DNA of 64,000 nucleotides from Casuarina equisetifolia (taxonomy: Eukaryota; Streptophyta; Magnoliopsida; Fagales; Casuarinaceae): the NCBI GenBank assembly GCA_028551475.1, contig CM052354.1, forward strand, positions 10,809,172-10,873,171. The letters are read 5' to 3'. A program made the translations under genes and the position numbers. How positions within the stretch are numbered: position 1 is the first letter of the stretch; each line of letters opens with the position of its first letter. Shown here in pieces: positions 35,501 through 47,525 of the stretch. The notes below the pieces were generated by a model that was given only the letters and a program-made list of their open reading frames with translations, was not told the DNA's origin and did not search any database.

Positions 35501-37329
35501 CTCTCTCGTCTTCAAAAGCAGGGCTTCCGCAACCGCATTCGCCAACCCTTACAACGTTGTCTAGAGCCTTTTCTTTTATTGCTTTTCGGTCAAGAGTTTT
35601 ACTTCGTTTTCCCTTGCGGAAACCAACTCTGCATTAGGACTCCTGAAGCCTTGGCAACCTCTTGAGACAGCAAGGGGAATCGTTAGTTGCCACAAGCCCA
35701 TGTTACTTGCCTAAATCCGCAGGCCCAGCCCAGGATTCTGAATTGCCAGGAAACCCATTAGGCCGTGCTCCGTGGTGGCAAAGGTTTGAAGGAAACGAAA
35801 CATGTCCAAGCAGAAACAGTTTGAAAATGAGCATGATGCTGTGTAGAGTTTGTTTGGAACTCTGGAATCACCTGGAGTGTTGAGCATTTGAGGACAATGG
35901 TGGTGAAGGTTTGCAATATTCAAGAACAAACGAAAGAAACATGTTTGCGGACAGTGCACGTGCTGAAAAGCTATTTTCAAGTAAGAAATAAGATAATTTT
36001 TTTTCCTAAATAAAAGATTTCAAGTAAAATTTAGTTAATATAAAACTTTTACATCAAATTTATCTTGATATTCCTTTTTTGTCAATACTAGAAACTTCAT
36101 ATTTTTGACCTCCGAATTTGAAATATTGATTATTGCAATTTGTAAGAAAACAACAATGTTATTCTTAAGGTAAACCAAACTTTTGGCCTAACATAACTCA
36201 AAACATTGAAGAAGGAAAAAAAAAAAAGAAAAGAAAAAAGATGGCCACTTCAATTTTTCTCTTGTTTCTCAATTTTGACCAATAAATATAGATTTCTAAT
36301 TTTACTAAGAACATAATTTTTGTCAAAATCAAAATGATCAATCTTTCAAAATTTCTATACAAATTCATAATCGACCAACCATTTATCAAGCTCATAAATA
36401 GACAAAGACAAAGACATTAATAGCAAAAGAGTTAGTAAATTTGTCTTCTTTTTTGTTTTAACAATTTTTTTTTATCTTATAAGTCCTTGTCCTTTTGTAT
36501 ATTTAAGATTATCATTTTCTTAATAATTGATTTTAAAGGAAAGAATTAAGTCTTTTCTAGCATAAATGTTAAGAATGAATTACCAAGTTTTCATATTCAA
36601 ACAGGAATAAATTACATGAGAGTTAATGTTAAAAGATAAATTATCAAGATTATGTACAATATAATATTAATGTTTAAAAATAATACCATTTAATATATAT
36701 ACCACTAAATATACTAAAATAGAAACTTCTAAAGTCTTAATGAAAAATGTTGGAAGTATCATGTGCATGCTACTACCTAACAATAGCCAAATAAGTCCTA
36801 ACACTAACACATAAGTTTATTAGCACCACAACAATCCCATCTCACCCAATTTGCTAATGTTGAAGAGAGCTCCAATATCACATCATCTCAAGTATCAAAG
36901 AATAGATTCTAATGAGTGGAAAAATAAATTCATTGTCATTGAGTATTCAAGATTCTTAATATCAGTGGACAAAATTGTTTTGACACAATTTCAACCTTTT
37001 GTATTTTGAACTTTTACAAATATGTTGAGCAAGAAGCCAAGTTTCAACAACAATATCATGTTAGAATGAAGCATGTCTATGATCCTACCAATTCACATTT
37101 GAAAAGTTCCTCCTACTTATTACTCCAATCTTAGGAAGCATATGCTTTTACATCCAATTCTTTATTCCAAGTAGATTTTCATATTCTTTTTAACAATAAA
37201 ACCTAAAGAAAAAAATGCCTAAACCCTAATAATAAAATAAGACCAATGTAAATACAACTGGTAGAAACAACTTTTACTTTCAACTTGAAGTTGGATTGAG
37301 TTTGCTAATGCTAAGAAAATATTTTAAAA
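32546..37329. other. Spacer of block B
   Basis: 32546-33000 is the upstream region of RLP B. 33106-33375 is the degenerate minisatellite. 33380-33880 is AT-rich and shared with 53200-53630 but missing from block A. 33890-34960 matches 18730-19600. A single copy of the 172-bp monomer lies at about 34460-34600. 34980-35980 is the GC-richer segment shared with 19600-20590. 36105-36420 matches 20800-21110. 36420-37329 is the AT-rich 3' flank of an RLP gene, similar to 15600-16130. No recognisable gene is seen. Confidence 0.55.
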
Positions 37330-40240
37330 CAATGACCTATCTATATATTGTCTATGGTTATAAAATAAATCTCCTTCCAATTTTTATTAATACTAAGAAT
37401 TTGCAAAGTAGCCCAAAATCCAAACACATAAGAGATGATGACAAAGGAATAGAAGAGAGAGTTTCCAATTATTTTGCTATCTTCCTTTCCATCCTTAATT
37501 TGGCCTTTGTATTTTGGTTTAAGTATGATTGTTGTTGAATAATTTCTTAGCAAAGGATTTCTACAACGTTCTCAATTACCATCAAAATATTGCATTTTAA
37601 AAGTTGAAAATTGTCTATCAAAGGGAATTCTTCCTACAAGATTGTTGTAGGCAACACTAAACATAAATAAAAAAATAAGCCCAACCAACTTATATGGTAG
37701 TTTTCCACTCAACTTATTGTGAGAAAGGTTTGAGCTCTTTGCACTATTCAAGTTCTCAAAAGAATTTGGAATGGGGCCTATTAGAAAATTACTTGACAAA
37801 TTTAAGGATCAAAGTAGTGGCAATTCTCCAATTTAGAAGGAATATGACCTCTTAATTGGTATGATGACAAGTGATCAATGAGTCAAATATCTTTAAAGTA
37901 ATTTCCCTTTTCTTCACTTGCAAGGACATTCTTAAATCAATAATGGTGTTTCTTGTTCTACAATCATCCACAACTACGGTCCATCTAAAGTTGTGTCATA
38001 ATTTGAATTAAAAAAGTTAAAAGGATTTTTCTAGGCTGTAACATTATCAAGACTAGAAGGAATATCTCTTGAAATGTGATAATTAGAGATATTAGAAATT
38101 TTAACATTCTTCATTTGACACATTTCCTTGAGTGAATGACCTTCCAAATGATTTCTACTTAAAAGAATTCACATCAAGCATGTTCATATAGCCATTTAGG
38201 AATGGTTTTAAACAATTGATTATTTTGAACATTTAAAACTACAAAATTTAGACTGTTTAAGATTATGGATGAGATGATTCCATCAAAATAATTACCACTA
38301 AGTTGTAAGCACCACAACTCTATCATATTGAAATCCCTTAGAAGTATTTCTCCTCACAATTTATTGTTTGGTAGGTTTAAATAGGAAAGTGGGATGCCTC
38401 CTTTAGTCCTTAAAAGCATGTTATTAGAAAGGTCTAACATTATGAAAGAAAGATACCAAAGGACCAAGGACCAAGGACCAAGGAATGATACCTTGTAATG
38501 CATTTGAAGACTTGTCAACATACTGTGATCTTGGAAGAATATGTCCAATTTTTCAAGAAGTGGACTTGTGATGTTATTACGAGACATAGCCAATAGATGA
38601 AGCATTGAAATTTGATTAGGAATACAATTGAGAAAAGAGCCATTTATTTTGTTGTTGTCCAAGAATAAATAAATGATACTAGTGTTGAATAGCAACCAAC
38701 AAGGTATGCTTAACTCTATTGAGTTGTAAGATAGGTCTAACGAGAATAAGGAAATTTGGGTAGATGATTCAGTTTCAACTTCCAAATGGTTATTGTTTGA
38801 GAGATCAAGACTTGTAAGACTTGAAGCATTAGCAAAAAAAACAATGGTGTTACCCTTTCCAATTGATTGTTCGAAACATCAGACACCCTAATTTTGTTGT
38901 GGTTAGAGAATATGGATGAAGGCACCTTACCACTAAGTTGATTACTTGACAAGTCAATTTTTTCAAGATATTCCTATCACATTTTGCAAACTAAAGAAAT
39001 GAAAACATCTAATTGTCTTGGATCTTGGTAGCAACAATCTAGAAAGAATTACTCCTCAATAGGTCTAACGAGAATAAGGAAATTTGGGTAGATGATTCAG
39101 TTTCAACTTCCAAATGGTTATTGTTTGAGAGATCAAGACTTGTAAGACTTGAAGCATTAGCAAAAAAAACAATGGTGTTACCCTTTCCAATTGATTGTTC
39201 GAAACATCAGACACCCTAATTTTGTTGTGGTTAGAGAATATGGATGAAGGCACCTTACCACTAAGTTGATTACTTGACAAGTCAATTTTTTCAAGATTTT
39301 TAATCATCCCAAGACAAGGAGGAGTAATTCTTTCTAGATTGTTGCTACCAAGATCCAAGACAATTAGATGTTTTCATTTCTTTAGTTTGCAAAATGCTTA
39401 AAAAAAAATTAGTGTAATAGGAGTGTACATTATATACATATAAGGAATAGAATTAAAAATGGCAAGTGAAACAAGTTAATAAATATTTCTTCTAAAAAAT
39501 TTAATCCATGGGTTTGAATTTCAAAAATAGAAGAAGTTTAGGTTCCTTTTTACAAAAATTAAGATAAAAAAATAATGAAATTGAAGGTTAATCACTCAAA
39601 AGCATTTTAAATATTTAGTATATCATAGTATTGCAAGTGAAAAAAAAACCAACAATAGGCAAACAAAAACCCACCTCATATATAATAACTTTTAGTTATA
39701 GCATATCTTAAGTAGGTTTAAATTCTATAACGTAGTTAAAATTGGATAACAAGTGTGTTAATTATTTCAGAACATGATATTCGAAATGCAACAAAAAATA
39801 AGATCAAAGTTAGAAAACTTTCCACACAGTCAATCAGGAACTTATGTTGAAAAACATAAAGCAAAATATAATAAATCAAGTTAATGGTTCTTACACTCAA
39901 GCCCTCCTTCTATTTGTTTGCCATGAAGGCCCAGTTCATCCAGCTCGTCCAACAAGGCGGATAAGGTGACATTCGGATACCAGCTACTCAGTAGTGCCTA
40001 GTCACTCCGGATGGAGATACTGAGAACTCCTCCAACGGCAAGATCACACCAAATCCCTTCCGCTTCACAGCAATCCCTTCTGTCCCAATCCTTGAAGGCT
40101 AAACCATTTTGTGGAGTTTTTGATCTGCAATAAAGCTTCCTTTTGTTCTTACTGCGTCCTCTACCTCATACCAAGGAGAAAAGTTCACTACAACCCAAAG
40201 TAAAATGACATTCTTAGCAAAATAAGTCTTCATTTTTAGG
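37330..40240 (-). pseudogene. LRR receptor-like protein relic C, internally rearranged
   Basis: A full-length but heavily decayed RLP on the minus strand. Pieces include the first exon region (about 39895-40240, NGLAFKDWD-like with a DCCEA context), LRRs (LVLDLSYNSIELSIPCWLLFN-like at 38650-38760, LDLSNNMLL near 38430), the terminal repeats (SNFLIGPIPNSFENL, SHNKLSGKLPYKLVGL), the cap (FSVAYNNLVGRIPFD) and the transmembrane tail (FYSFVIISYVFGFWA). Frameshifts and stops occur throughout. It is more diverged from copies A, B and D than these are from each other, so it belongs to the second RLP lineage of the block together with A' (21120-22460). It contains the repeat rearrangement at 38731-39396. 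Confidence 0.8.
38731..39396. repeat. Direct repeat (239 bp) with nested inverted repeat (78 bp)
   Basis: 38731-38969 and 39059-39297 are a direct repeat that I read as identical over 239 bp. Between them, 38980-39057 is the exact reverse complement of 39319-39396 (78 bp). The order is A, B-inverted, A, B. The two inverted arms flank the second A copy. The perfect identity inside an otherwise decayed pseudogene means the event is recent, or is an assembly artefact. Confidence 0.9.
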
Positions 40241-41698
40241 AGAATCGCAAAAGCAACTTGCAATTTTTCTTATCATTGAATTGCGTATGTAATGTTCATC
40301 TTTATACTGTTGCCTTAATAAGACATGTAATATTAGCACATTTGAACAATCGACTCAACAGATGCCAAACTAAAAGGCATGGCATCTGTCAAATTTTGTC
40401 AAATTTGGTGTGCTTGAGCGAACTATTATCAATAAATTTGGTGTGATTTTCAAACTATTATCAATAAACTACTCATCATGTTGATGTATGGTAAGGTTAC
40501 CGCAATATTCCTGCGTCTTGGAATATAGAAAGAAAATGGTTGGAAAGCATTATAGATGGAAGATGCATTTTATTGTTCTGTTTAGACTTTACATTGCGCC
40601 TTCAATTTTTTTAATTTCTTGTACTTGAGATCTCCAAAGGATTATCCATAAAAAAAAAGGTTTAAAAATTGAAGCAGAGTAGAGACTCTTCCGAGAGTTT
40701 TGGCACCAAGCCTGTTTGTGTCTGTCAATTAACTGAACCCATCGATGGTTGGCCATCACGGGTTGAGGATGACTTGACTTGGAGGATGAGTAATCATGGA
40801 CGTCAGCTGCTTTGTCAGTCCTAATTGTCACGTCATAGCCAATACATAAGTTCTGAAGTTTGACTAGGGTGCCGAGTCAGCAAACTATTTCACGTCACCA
40901 CATTAGCCCGGATATTCGTGTCTTATGAATGAATGTGAATCAAACAACAAACACATACCAAATAAATACAAGAATACCAAGGTATTTACATGTTGGGATA
41001 AATTAATCCTTACATCAGATTTCATACAAATAGGAGCCACTATACCGGGATAATTCTTTTCGGTCACTTACTCTTTTTTATTACTATAACAAGTCAACAA
41101 ATAATATAATATACTTAGGTTTTCTAAAGCCTTGTATTTATAGACAAAGTGAGAAAATCTCAATTGACAATATTTCAATTTTATTTTTCTCCCTGCTTTG
41201 ACTCCATTCTTAACATTACATATCAAAGCAAGAACAATTTTTCTAAAGAGTTTAAGTATATTTGTATGGAAAGGAACATATCTATCAATTATCTAATTTC
41301 TAATTAAGCTTCATTATAAATATAGCATATCTACCATATTAAGATATGTCTATCATATAATGGCGTGTATGTATGATCTATAATATATATGCTCATTATT
41401 TTCAATGTAAATATTTATAAAAGATCTAGGACTACACACTAAATGCACAACTTTGGGATCTTTAATTATGTATTTGTGCAATATGCAAGTCGTTTATTTG
41501 TATTGAAATCTGGTGTTCATAAGAACAAAAGGAATTTAAAAGGTCTTATATCATTTGATATCATGTGAAGGGAAGCACAAGTGACCAACCAAAAGGTCAC
41601 AAACCCTTTGTTGGACTTTTTGTCTACTTTAGAAAACCAAGCAGGATTTGTTCATTCTATTTTCTTGAGTTGGAATTCATGGGAATATGATTAACTTT
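40241..41698. other. Spacer of block B up to the copia insertion
   Basis: 40241-40680 is the former RLP upstream region, and 40720-40860 has minisatellite-like units (GAGGATGACTTGACTTGGAGG). 41010-41698 is AT-rich and closely matches 23330-24010 of block A. It contains no gene. At 41694-41698 ACTTT is the left target duplication of the copia insertion. Confidence 0.55.
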
Positions 41699-41919
41699 TA
41701 TAAATTTAGAGATTGGAGAGTGAAGGAATGCTATATTGTATTGAATTACACTATACAAGAGACAACCTCAATTTATAGGCTTGATTCTTAGTCTATGTAT
41801 GGGTTACAATAAATGGAAAATATTACATAATCACAAGAATATTTCATAATAAAACGTATAGCCTAATTAGGCTCCAAGGATTGTTGCCGCATATAACTCT
41901 TGCCTTATAGGCACCAACA
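41699..41919 (-). repeat. 3' LTR of the 41699-47027 copia element
   Basis: 221 bp, paired with 46807-47027. In minus orientation it follows the polypurine tract at 41920-41930. It contains a TATA-like segment and the GCCTAATTAGGC palindrome that is also present in the partner LTR. Confidence 0.93.
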
Positions 41920-44900
41920 CTCCCCCTCAAGCCGGAGATTTGTATAGATCAAATACTCCGAGCTTGGAGAGAAGGTACTGGTGCTGATTACTACAAAACG
42001 CCTTTATTAATAGGTCAGCTGGTTATTCTTTAGTGGATATGTGTCGTGTTGTTATGATGCCTTGCTAAAGTTTTTCTTTCACATAATGACATTCTACCTC
42101 ATGTGCTTTGTACGTTCATGAAAGATGGGGTTTGCAGCAATATTCTTCGCAGCTTCATTGTCACAATATAGTAATACTGGAAATGTCATGTGAAATCCAA
42201 AATATTTCAGTAAGCCAATGATCCAAATAATCTCGCACGTGGTGACCTGCATGGATCTATATTCTGCTTCTGCTAATGAAAGAGATACTGTTGGTTGTTT
42301 CTTGGAACGCCATGAAATCAGAGAATTTTCAATCATAATGCAGAAACCTGTTGTGGATCTTCGTGTCATAGGACATGTACTGTAATCCGAATCACAAAAT
42401 GCTTTCATATGGAATTGCGATGTGGAAGGAAAAATGAGGCCGAGTCCAGGACAACCCTTCAAATATCTAATCACTCTCATTGTTGCCTCCATATGTGACT
42501 GTTTCGGAGCATGCATAAATTGACTGAGGAGTTGAACTGGAAAGGTGATGTTAGGCCTAAGGGTCAGGTAGATCAATCTTCCAACTAATCTCTGATAGAT
42601 AGATGGATCTTCAAGTGGTGGATCATTTATTTCTTTAGGTGAACTTTCATCATACTCTACACTGGTGAATTTCTTGTTCGGTTCCATAGGAGTGATTGTA
42701 GGTTTAGTGCTTGCGAGGCCATCTTTTGAGATTAATTCTAAAGCATATTTGCATTGACTGAGAGTAATACCTTTTGGAGATCGAGTAATTTCAATCCCAA
42801 GGAAGAACTCTGATGGATTAAGATCTTTCATAGAGAACGTGGAGTGAAGGTACTGCTTGAGTTCTGTGATTCCATTCTCATTGTTGCCAGTAATCAAGAT
42901 ATCATCAATGTATATCAACAATGCCACAAAAGAGTTGCCTTGAGACTTGGTGAATAATGAATAATCATGACGAGATTGAGAGAAACCGTGTTGAAGCAGA
43001 GCAAAAGTGAAGGTGGCATTCCACTGACGGGAGACCTGCTTTAATCCATACAAGGATTTTCGCAGTCAACACACCATGTACTCCCCCTAAGTGCGAAATC
43101 AAGGAGGAAGCTCCATATAAACCTCCTCAGAGAGATCGCCATGAAGGAAGGCGTTTTGAATGTCCATTTGAAAAAGGGGCCAATGATGTACAGAAGCAAT
43201 GGTAATAATGAGGCGAACAGTGACATGCTTCGCAGTGGGGGAGAAGTTATCCTGAAAATCAATGCTCTCACGTTGGCTAAAACTCTTGGCCATAAAGCGG
43301 ACCTTATATCTTTCAATAGAACCATCAACACAATATTTCACCTTATAAACCCACTTGTCACCGATTGGACGACGATTAGGGGGCAAAGGGACCACATCCC
43401 AAGTGTGATTAGCCTCCAAAGCAGTGATCTCATTATCCATGACAGTAACCTAATTGGGGTCAGTGATAGCTTTGTGAAAAAAAGTGGGTTCAAGGATGGC
43501 AGATATAGTGGCAATGAAATGTTGGTATTGAGGGTGACATTGATGGAGAGAGACATAGTTAGAAATAGGGTAAAGAGAGGTGGAAGAGGTATGAGGGAGA
43601 GTAGGGCAAAGGTAATCATAGGTCCAAATGGGAAGGCGAAAGGTTCAGCTAGAACAACGAAGGGAAATGTCGGAGGTAGGATCAAGAAGATCAGAAGGAG
43701 GAGGGTCAGATGAGATAGGGGTGGGGGAGGGTTCAGTCGGAAGAGGATGATCGAAGAGGTTAGGGATATCAACGGGCAGAGAGGATGAAGTATATGAATC
43801 ATTAAACTGTAAAGCTGTATTCGAAGGGGCAGGCGAGTTGGGTGTGACCAGGGTAGTAGAGAAGGGGAAAATGTGCTCTTGAAAAATAACATCGCGACTG
43901 ACAAAAAATTTGTGTGAGGAAGGATCATAGAGGCGATAACCTTTTTATGAAGAAGGATAACCCATAAAAATGCAAGGGGTGGCACGGGGACTGAATTTGT
44001 TACAAGGACCAAGAGTTGTGGCAAAACAACGACAACCAAAGACACGAAGGTGTTCAATGATGGGTGGTTTGCCAAACAGACGTTCAAAAGGACTAACACC
44101 ATTGAGAGTGGAGGAGGGAAGGTGATTAATAATGTGGGTAGCAGTGAGGAGGCATTCCCCCCAAAACGGAGAGGGGATAGAAGCCTGAAACATCAAGGCA
44201 CGAGCCATATCAAAGAGGTGGCGGTGTTTGCGTTCAACAACACCATTTTGTTGTGGAGTGTGAATACAAGATGTTTCATGAACGATCTTGTGGTGAGAGA
44301 GGAAAGACTGACATTCATTTGAAAAAAATTGGGTACCATTGTTAGAACGAATCCGTTTGACAAAGAGACCAAACTGGGTATGAATGAGTGAGATGAAATG
44401 TTGAATTTTTTAGAAAACTTGACTCTTAAATTGTAGAAGAAATGTCTAGGTGGCCTTGGAAAAATCATTGACAATGGTTAGGAAATAATGTGCATCGTCA
44501 TGGGTGGGAGTCCGATAAGGGCCCCAAACATCCATGTGGACCAATTCAAAAAGAGTGGATGTTTTAGTGTGACGATTGGGAAAAACCAATTGTGTTTGTT
44601 TGGCTAAAGGGCAAATGGAACAGGAGAAATTGGAAGGACAAGAAATGGATTTTTCATGAGCTAAATAATGTTTTAATGTTGAGTGACCAAGGCGTTGATG
44701 CCAAAGAGAATAATTATTATTGATAAAAGAAGCATTATAAACAAAATTTGAGTTTGGGGTACAAAAATTGTCTTGGACGAAATGGAAAAAATGAGCAAAA
44801 GCGGAATGAAAATGCGATGGAATTGAAGCACAAAGAAAATAAAGACCCCATTCAGCCTTGCCTAGCCCGATCAGAGCTCTAGTCGTATAGTCCTAAAAAA

Positions 44901-46506
44901 CACAAAATTCATCGAAAAAAAGTGCAACACAATTATTGTCACGGGTTAATTTTCTAATAGATAATAAATTGTGCCGAAAAAGAGGAGCATAAAGTATATC
45001 GATGAGGCGTAGGGAGGGATTAGGGTTAAATGTGCCAATGTGGGTTATGGGGCTCGTAGAGCGATCAAGGAGGGTAATTGATATTGGGGTGACACATGGA
45101 TAATATGAGTGTAAAATATTTAAATCGCAAGCGATGTGGTCACTTGCCTCAGAATCAATAATCCAAAAAGTTGAAATAGGTAAGTGAGATGAAGCAATAC
45201 CTCTAAAGGGGCCCGAATCAGTAGGGCTGGCTGAATTGAGGAGATGGAGGAGACGTTGCTATTGATTAGGGGTCAATTGAAGCCCATTGGACCCACCATA
45301 TGAGCTGGGAGGGCCTGTTAAAGATGGGCCTGAAGAACCTGCACAAGAATTAAAAATCATGGGCGGGTTAGAAAAATGAGTGGGCCTGTGGAGGTGGTCA
45401 TAGGCAAGTGGGCTAGAGGGCCCAAAACCAGGGGGCCCATGTGAATTATGGGCTTCAGCATTGTGGGCCAAAGGTGCAGGCCCAACAGGCTTGCGGGTTG
45501 GGCTAGGACACTGCCTGGGCTGCCAGTTAGGCGGGTAGCCCACGATCAAGAAACATGATTCCTGAACGTGGCTCGGCTTTTGGCATTGATTGCAAAAAAG
45601 CCGGGACTGGGTTGGCCCATGAGAGGAGGGACGAGGGCCACGAGTCGGGGCAGGCCCATGGTGTGAGTGGGCGGGCGTTGCAAGAACGAGCTCCCCTGTG
45701 TGCTGAGAGGATCCGAGCGTCCAAGAAGCCTGGAATGCCGAAAGTTCATTGGAGAGTGGCTTGCCGAGGGAAGGGGACCTCTGAGTAATGTCATGTTTGG
45801 CCATGGCGTACGTCTTCTCCAAGGTAGGAAGCTTTTCGCGAAAGAGGATGGAGGAATGGAGTGTCTGAAACTCTGATGGGAGGCCGAGAAGGAATTTCAT
45901 GGCTTTGTCTTCCTGATCGCGAGCTCGAAGATGGGAATTGACGCCGCAATCGCATTTTTTGTAGGTACAACGAATAAGGGCTCGGTGAGATTCAAGTTCA
46001 CCCCAAAGGTTTTGAAGCCGGATAAAGAAGTTGGTAAGTTCTGGTCTGGTGGCACCACTGGGGAGTTTCAAGTCATTGATGGCCTCCAAGAGGCTGAATT
46101 TCTAGGTTGCAGTGACCTTATCGAAGCTTTCCTCTAAAACAGACTAGATTTCGGCAATGGTGAGGCAGGTGACCATGTTGGTGAGGGTGGGTTCGACAGA
46201 ATTGATAAGCCACATTTTCACGGTGGCGTGGCACTACTCCCAACGTTTGGCTTCATTTAAGTTACCGGCAGGACGCGGGAGGGTGTTGTCGAGGAACCCC
46301 ATTTTGTTGTGGGCAAGGAGGACGGTCTTCACTTGGTCGCTCCAAATTGCCCAATTCGGTTCTCCGGTGAGTTTGACGGAGACGATGCTGACCGGTTGAA
46401 GATCGGCAGCGGAGAGGTTGTATGGGTTGCGGGGTGCGAAGGTGGTGGTAGAGTTGGTGGTAGATTCAGAGGCGGTAGACATGGCGGTTGGCGGCGGAGG
46501 AAAATT

Positions 46507-46536
46507 GGGGTTAGGGTTAGGGTTAGGGTTAGGGTT
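46507..46536 (+). repeat. Telomere-like GGGTTA repeat inside copia gag
   Basis: Four to five TTAGGG units in a row. On the coding (minus) strand they fall near the 5' end of gag, in or just before its first codons, and read as alternating Asn-Pro codons. The unit is the 6-base form rather than the 7-base TTTAGGG of most plant telomeres. Confidence 0.9.
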
Positions 46537-46806
46537 TGTGAATTGGGGATTTGGGAAATTGGGGTGATGAAGGAATTTGTGAAAAGATGGTGGTAGAATT
46601 AAAATCAGGTAAAAGTGTAGGGACGAAAAAAGAAAAGAGCCTAAAATGGTGCGCGTAAGCGGGGGGTAAAAAAATGTCAGAGAATAATCGGCCGAAGAAT
46701 GAATGACGACCAAAAAAAAAAAATGAGACGGCCAAAGAATAAATGACGGCCGAAAAATGAGAAGGTGGAAGTGATAGGTCTCAAAGATGAACTGGTTCAG
46801 GTACCA

Positions 46807-47027
46807 TGTAAATTTGGAGACTGGAGAGTGAAAGAATGCTATATTGTATTGAATTACACTATACAAGAGATAGCCTCAATTTATAGGCTTGATTCCTAGT
46901 CTATGTATAGGTTACAATAAATGGAAAATATTACATAATCACAAGAATATTTCATAATAAAACGTATCGCCTAATTAGGCTCCAAGGATTGTTGCCGCAT
47001 ATAACTCTTGCCTTATAGGCACCAATA
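46807..47027 (-). repeat. 5' LTR of the 41699-47027 copia element
   Basis: 221 bp, about 95% identical to 41699-41919. Its internal edge adjoins the TGGTACC.. primer-binding site, and its outer edge adjoins the ACTTT target duplication at 47028-47032. Confidence 0.93.
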
Positions 47028-47331
47028 ACTTTAATATCATGTGAAAAGCCCAAGTCCACATTTTCTTAAATAGCTTTATTGAGGAAATAGATTGTTCAAG
47101 CTTATAAAACATATCACAAGTTCTTTCCTCTCCAATATGAGATGTTGTTGTCCAATAAATTGAACCAACATTCATTTTTTCTTTGGGTTTTATTTGTTCT
47201 AGAGTTGTTTTCTTTAGAAAATTAAAGCAATATTCTTTTTTTTAATAACAAATAGAATTTGTTACTTCTTTAGATTTGATTAACTTTAGTTTTAGTTTTC
47301 TTTATAAAATTAAAAAGCAACATTTTATTCT

Positions 47332-47372
<41 letters not shown>

Positions 47373-47525
47373 AACAACATTCTTTACTTAATTGGCTTTC
47401 ATTTGCTCCTTTAGTTTTACCTTTTCTTTTAAAAATTCAACAAACCTTTTCTTATTTGGGTTTAATTTGCTTTAACTTTTTTCCTTTCTTATGTGGGTTT
47501 AATTTGCTTTAACTTTTTCAAAAAA
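47028..47525. other. AT-rich end of block B
   Basis: Continues the block B spacer after the copia insertion and matches 24010-24480. It contains a (TA)n run at about 47338-47369. There is no gene; the 78-codon frame here is A/T-rich chance. Confidence 0.6.
47338..47369 (+). repeat. (TA)n microsatellite
   Basis: An uninterrupted alternating TA run of about 16 units. Block A has only a short TATATATA at the same place (about 24315), so it expanded after duplication. Confidence 0.9.

Larger units (their letters stand above)
41699..47027 (-). mobile_element. Ty1/copia retrotransposon with both LTRs, broken
   Basis: A 5.3-kb element in minus orientation with 221-bp LTRs (41699-41919 and 46807-47027), flanked by ACTTT (41694-41698 and 47028-47032). 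A polypurine tract (GAGGGGGAGTG, about 41920-41930) adjoins the 3' LTR, and a TGGTACC.. primer-binding site adjoins the 5' LTR (about 46795-46806). The coding region reads in copia order: gag (about 45250-46490) with a CX2CX4HX4C zinc knuckle near 45560, integrase (about 43950-44600), reverse transcriptase with YIDDILITG near 42900, and RNase H (about 42100-42400). The polyprotein is interrupted in several places, so the element is not functional. The LTRs differ at roughly 10 of 221 positions (about 4.5%), which at usual plant rates suggests a few million years. The uninterrupted site is preserved in block A near 24010. Confidence 0.93.

Noticed and set aside
43141-43713. 190-codon plus-strand frame within the copia element
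   Set aside because: It is the antisense of the pol region. The Arg/Lys-rich composition comes from the complementary strand of Ser/Pro/Leu-rich coding sequence.
46507-46536. Interstitial telomere or chromosome-fusion scar
   Set aside because: The run is short, uses a 6-base unit instead of TTTAGGG, and lies within the gag region of a retrotransposon.
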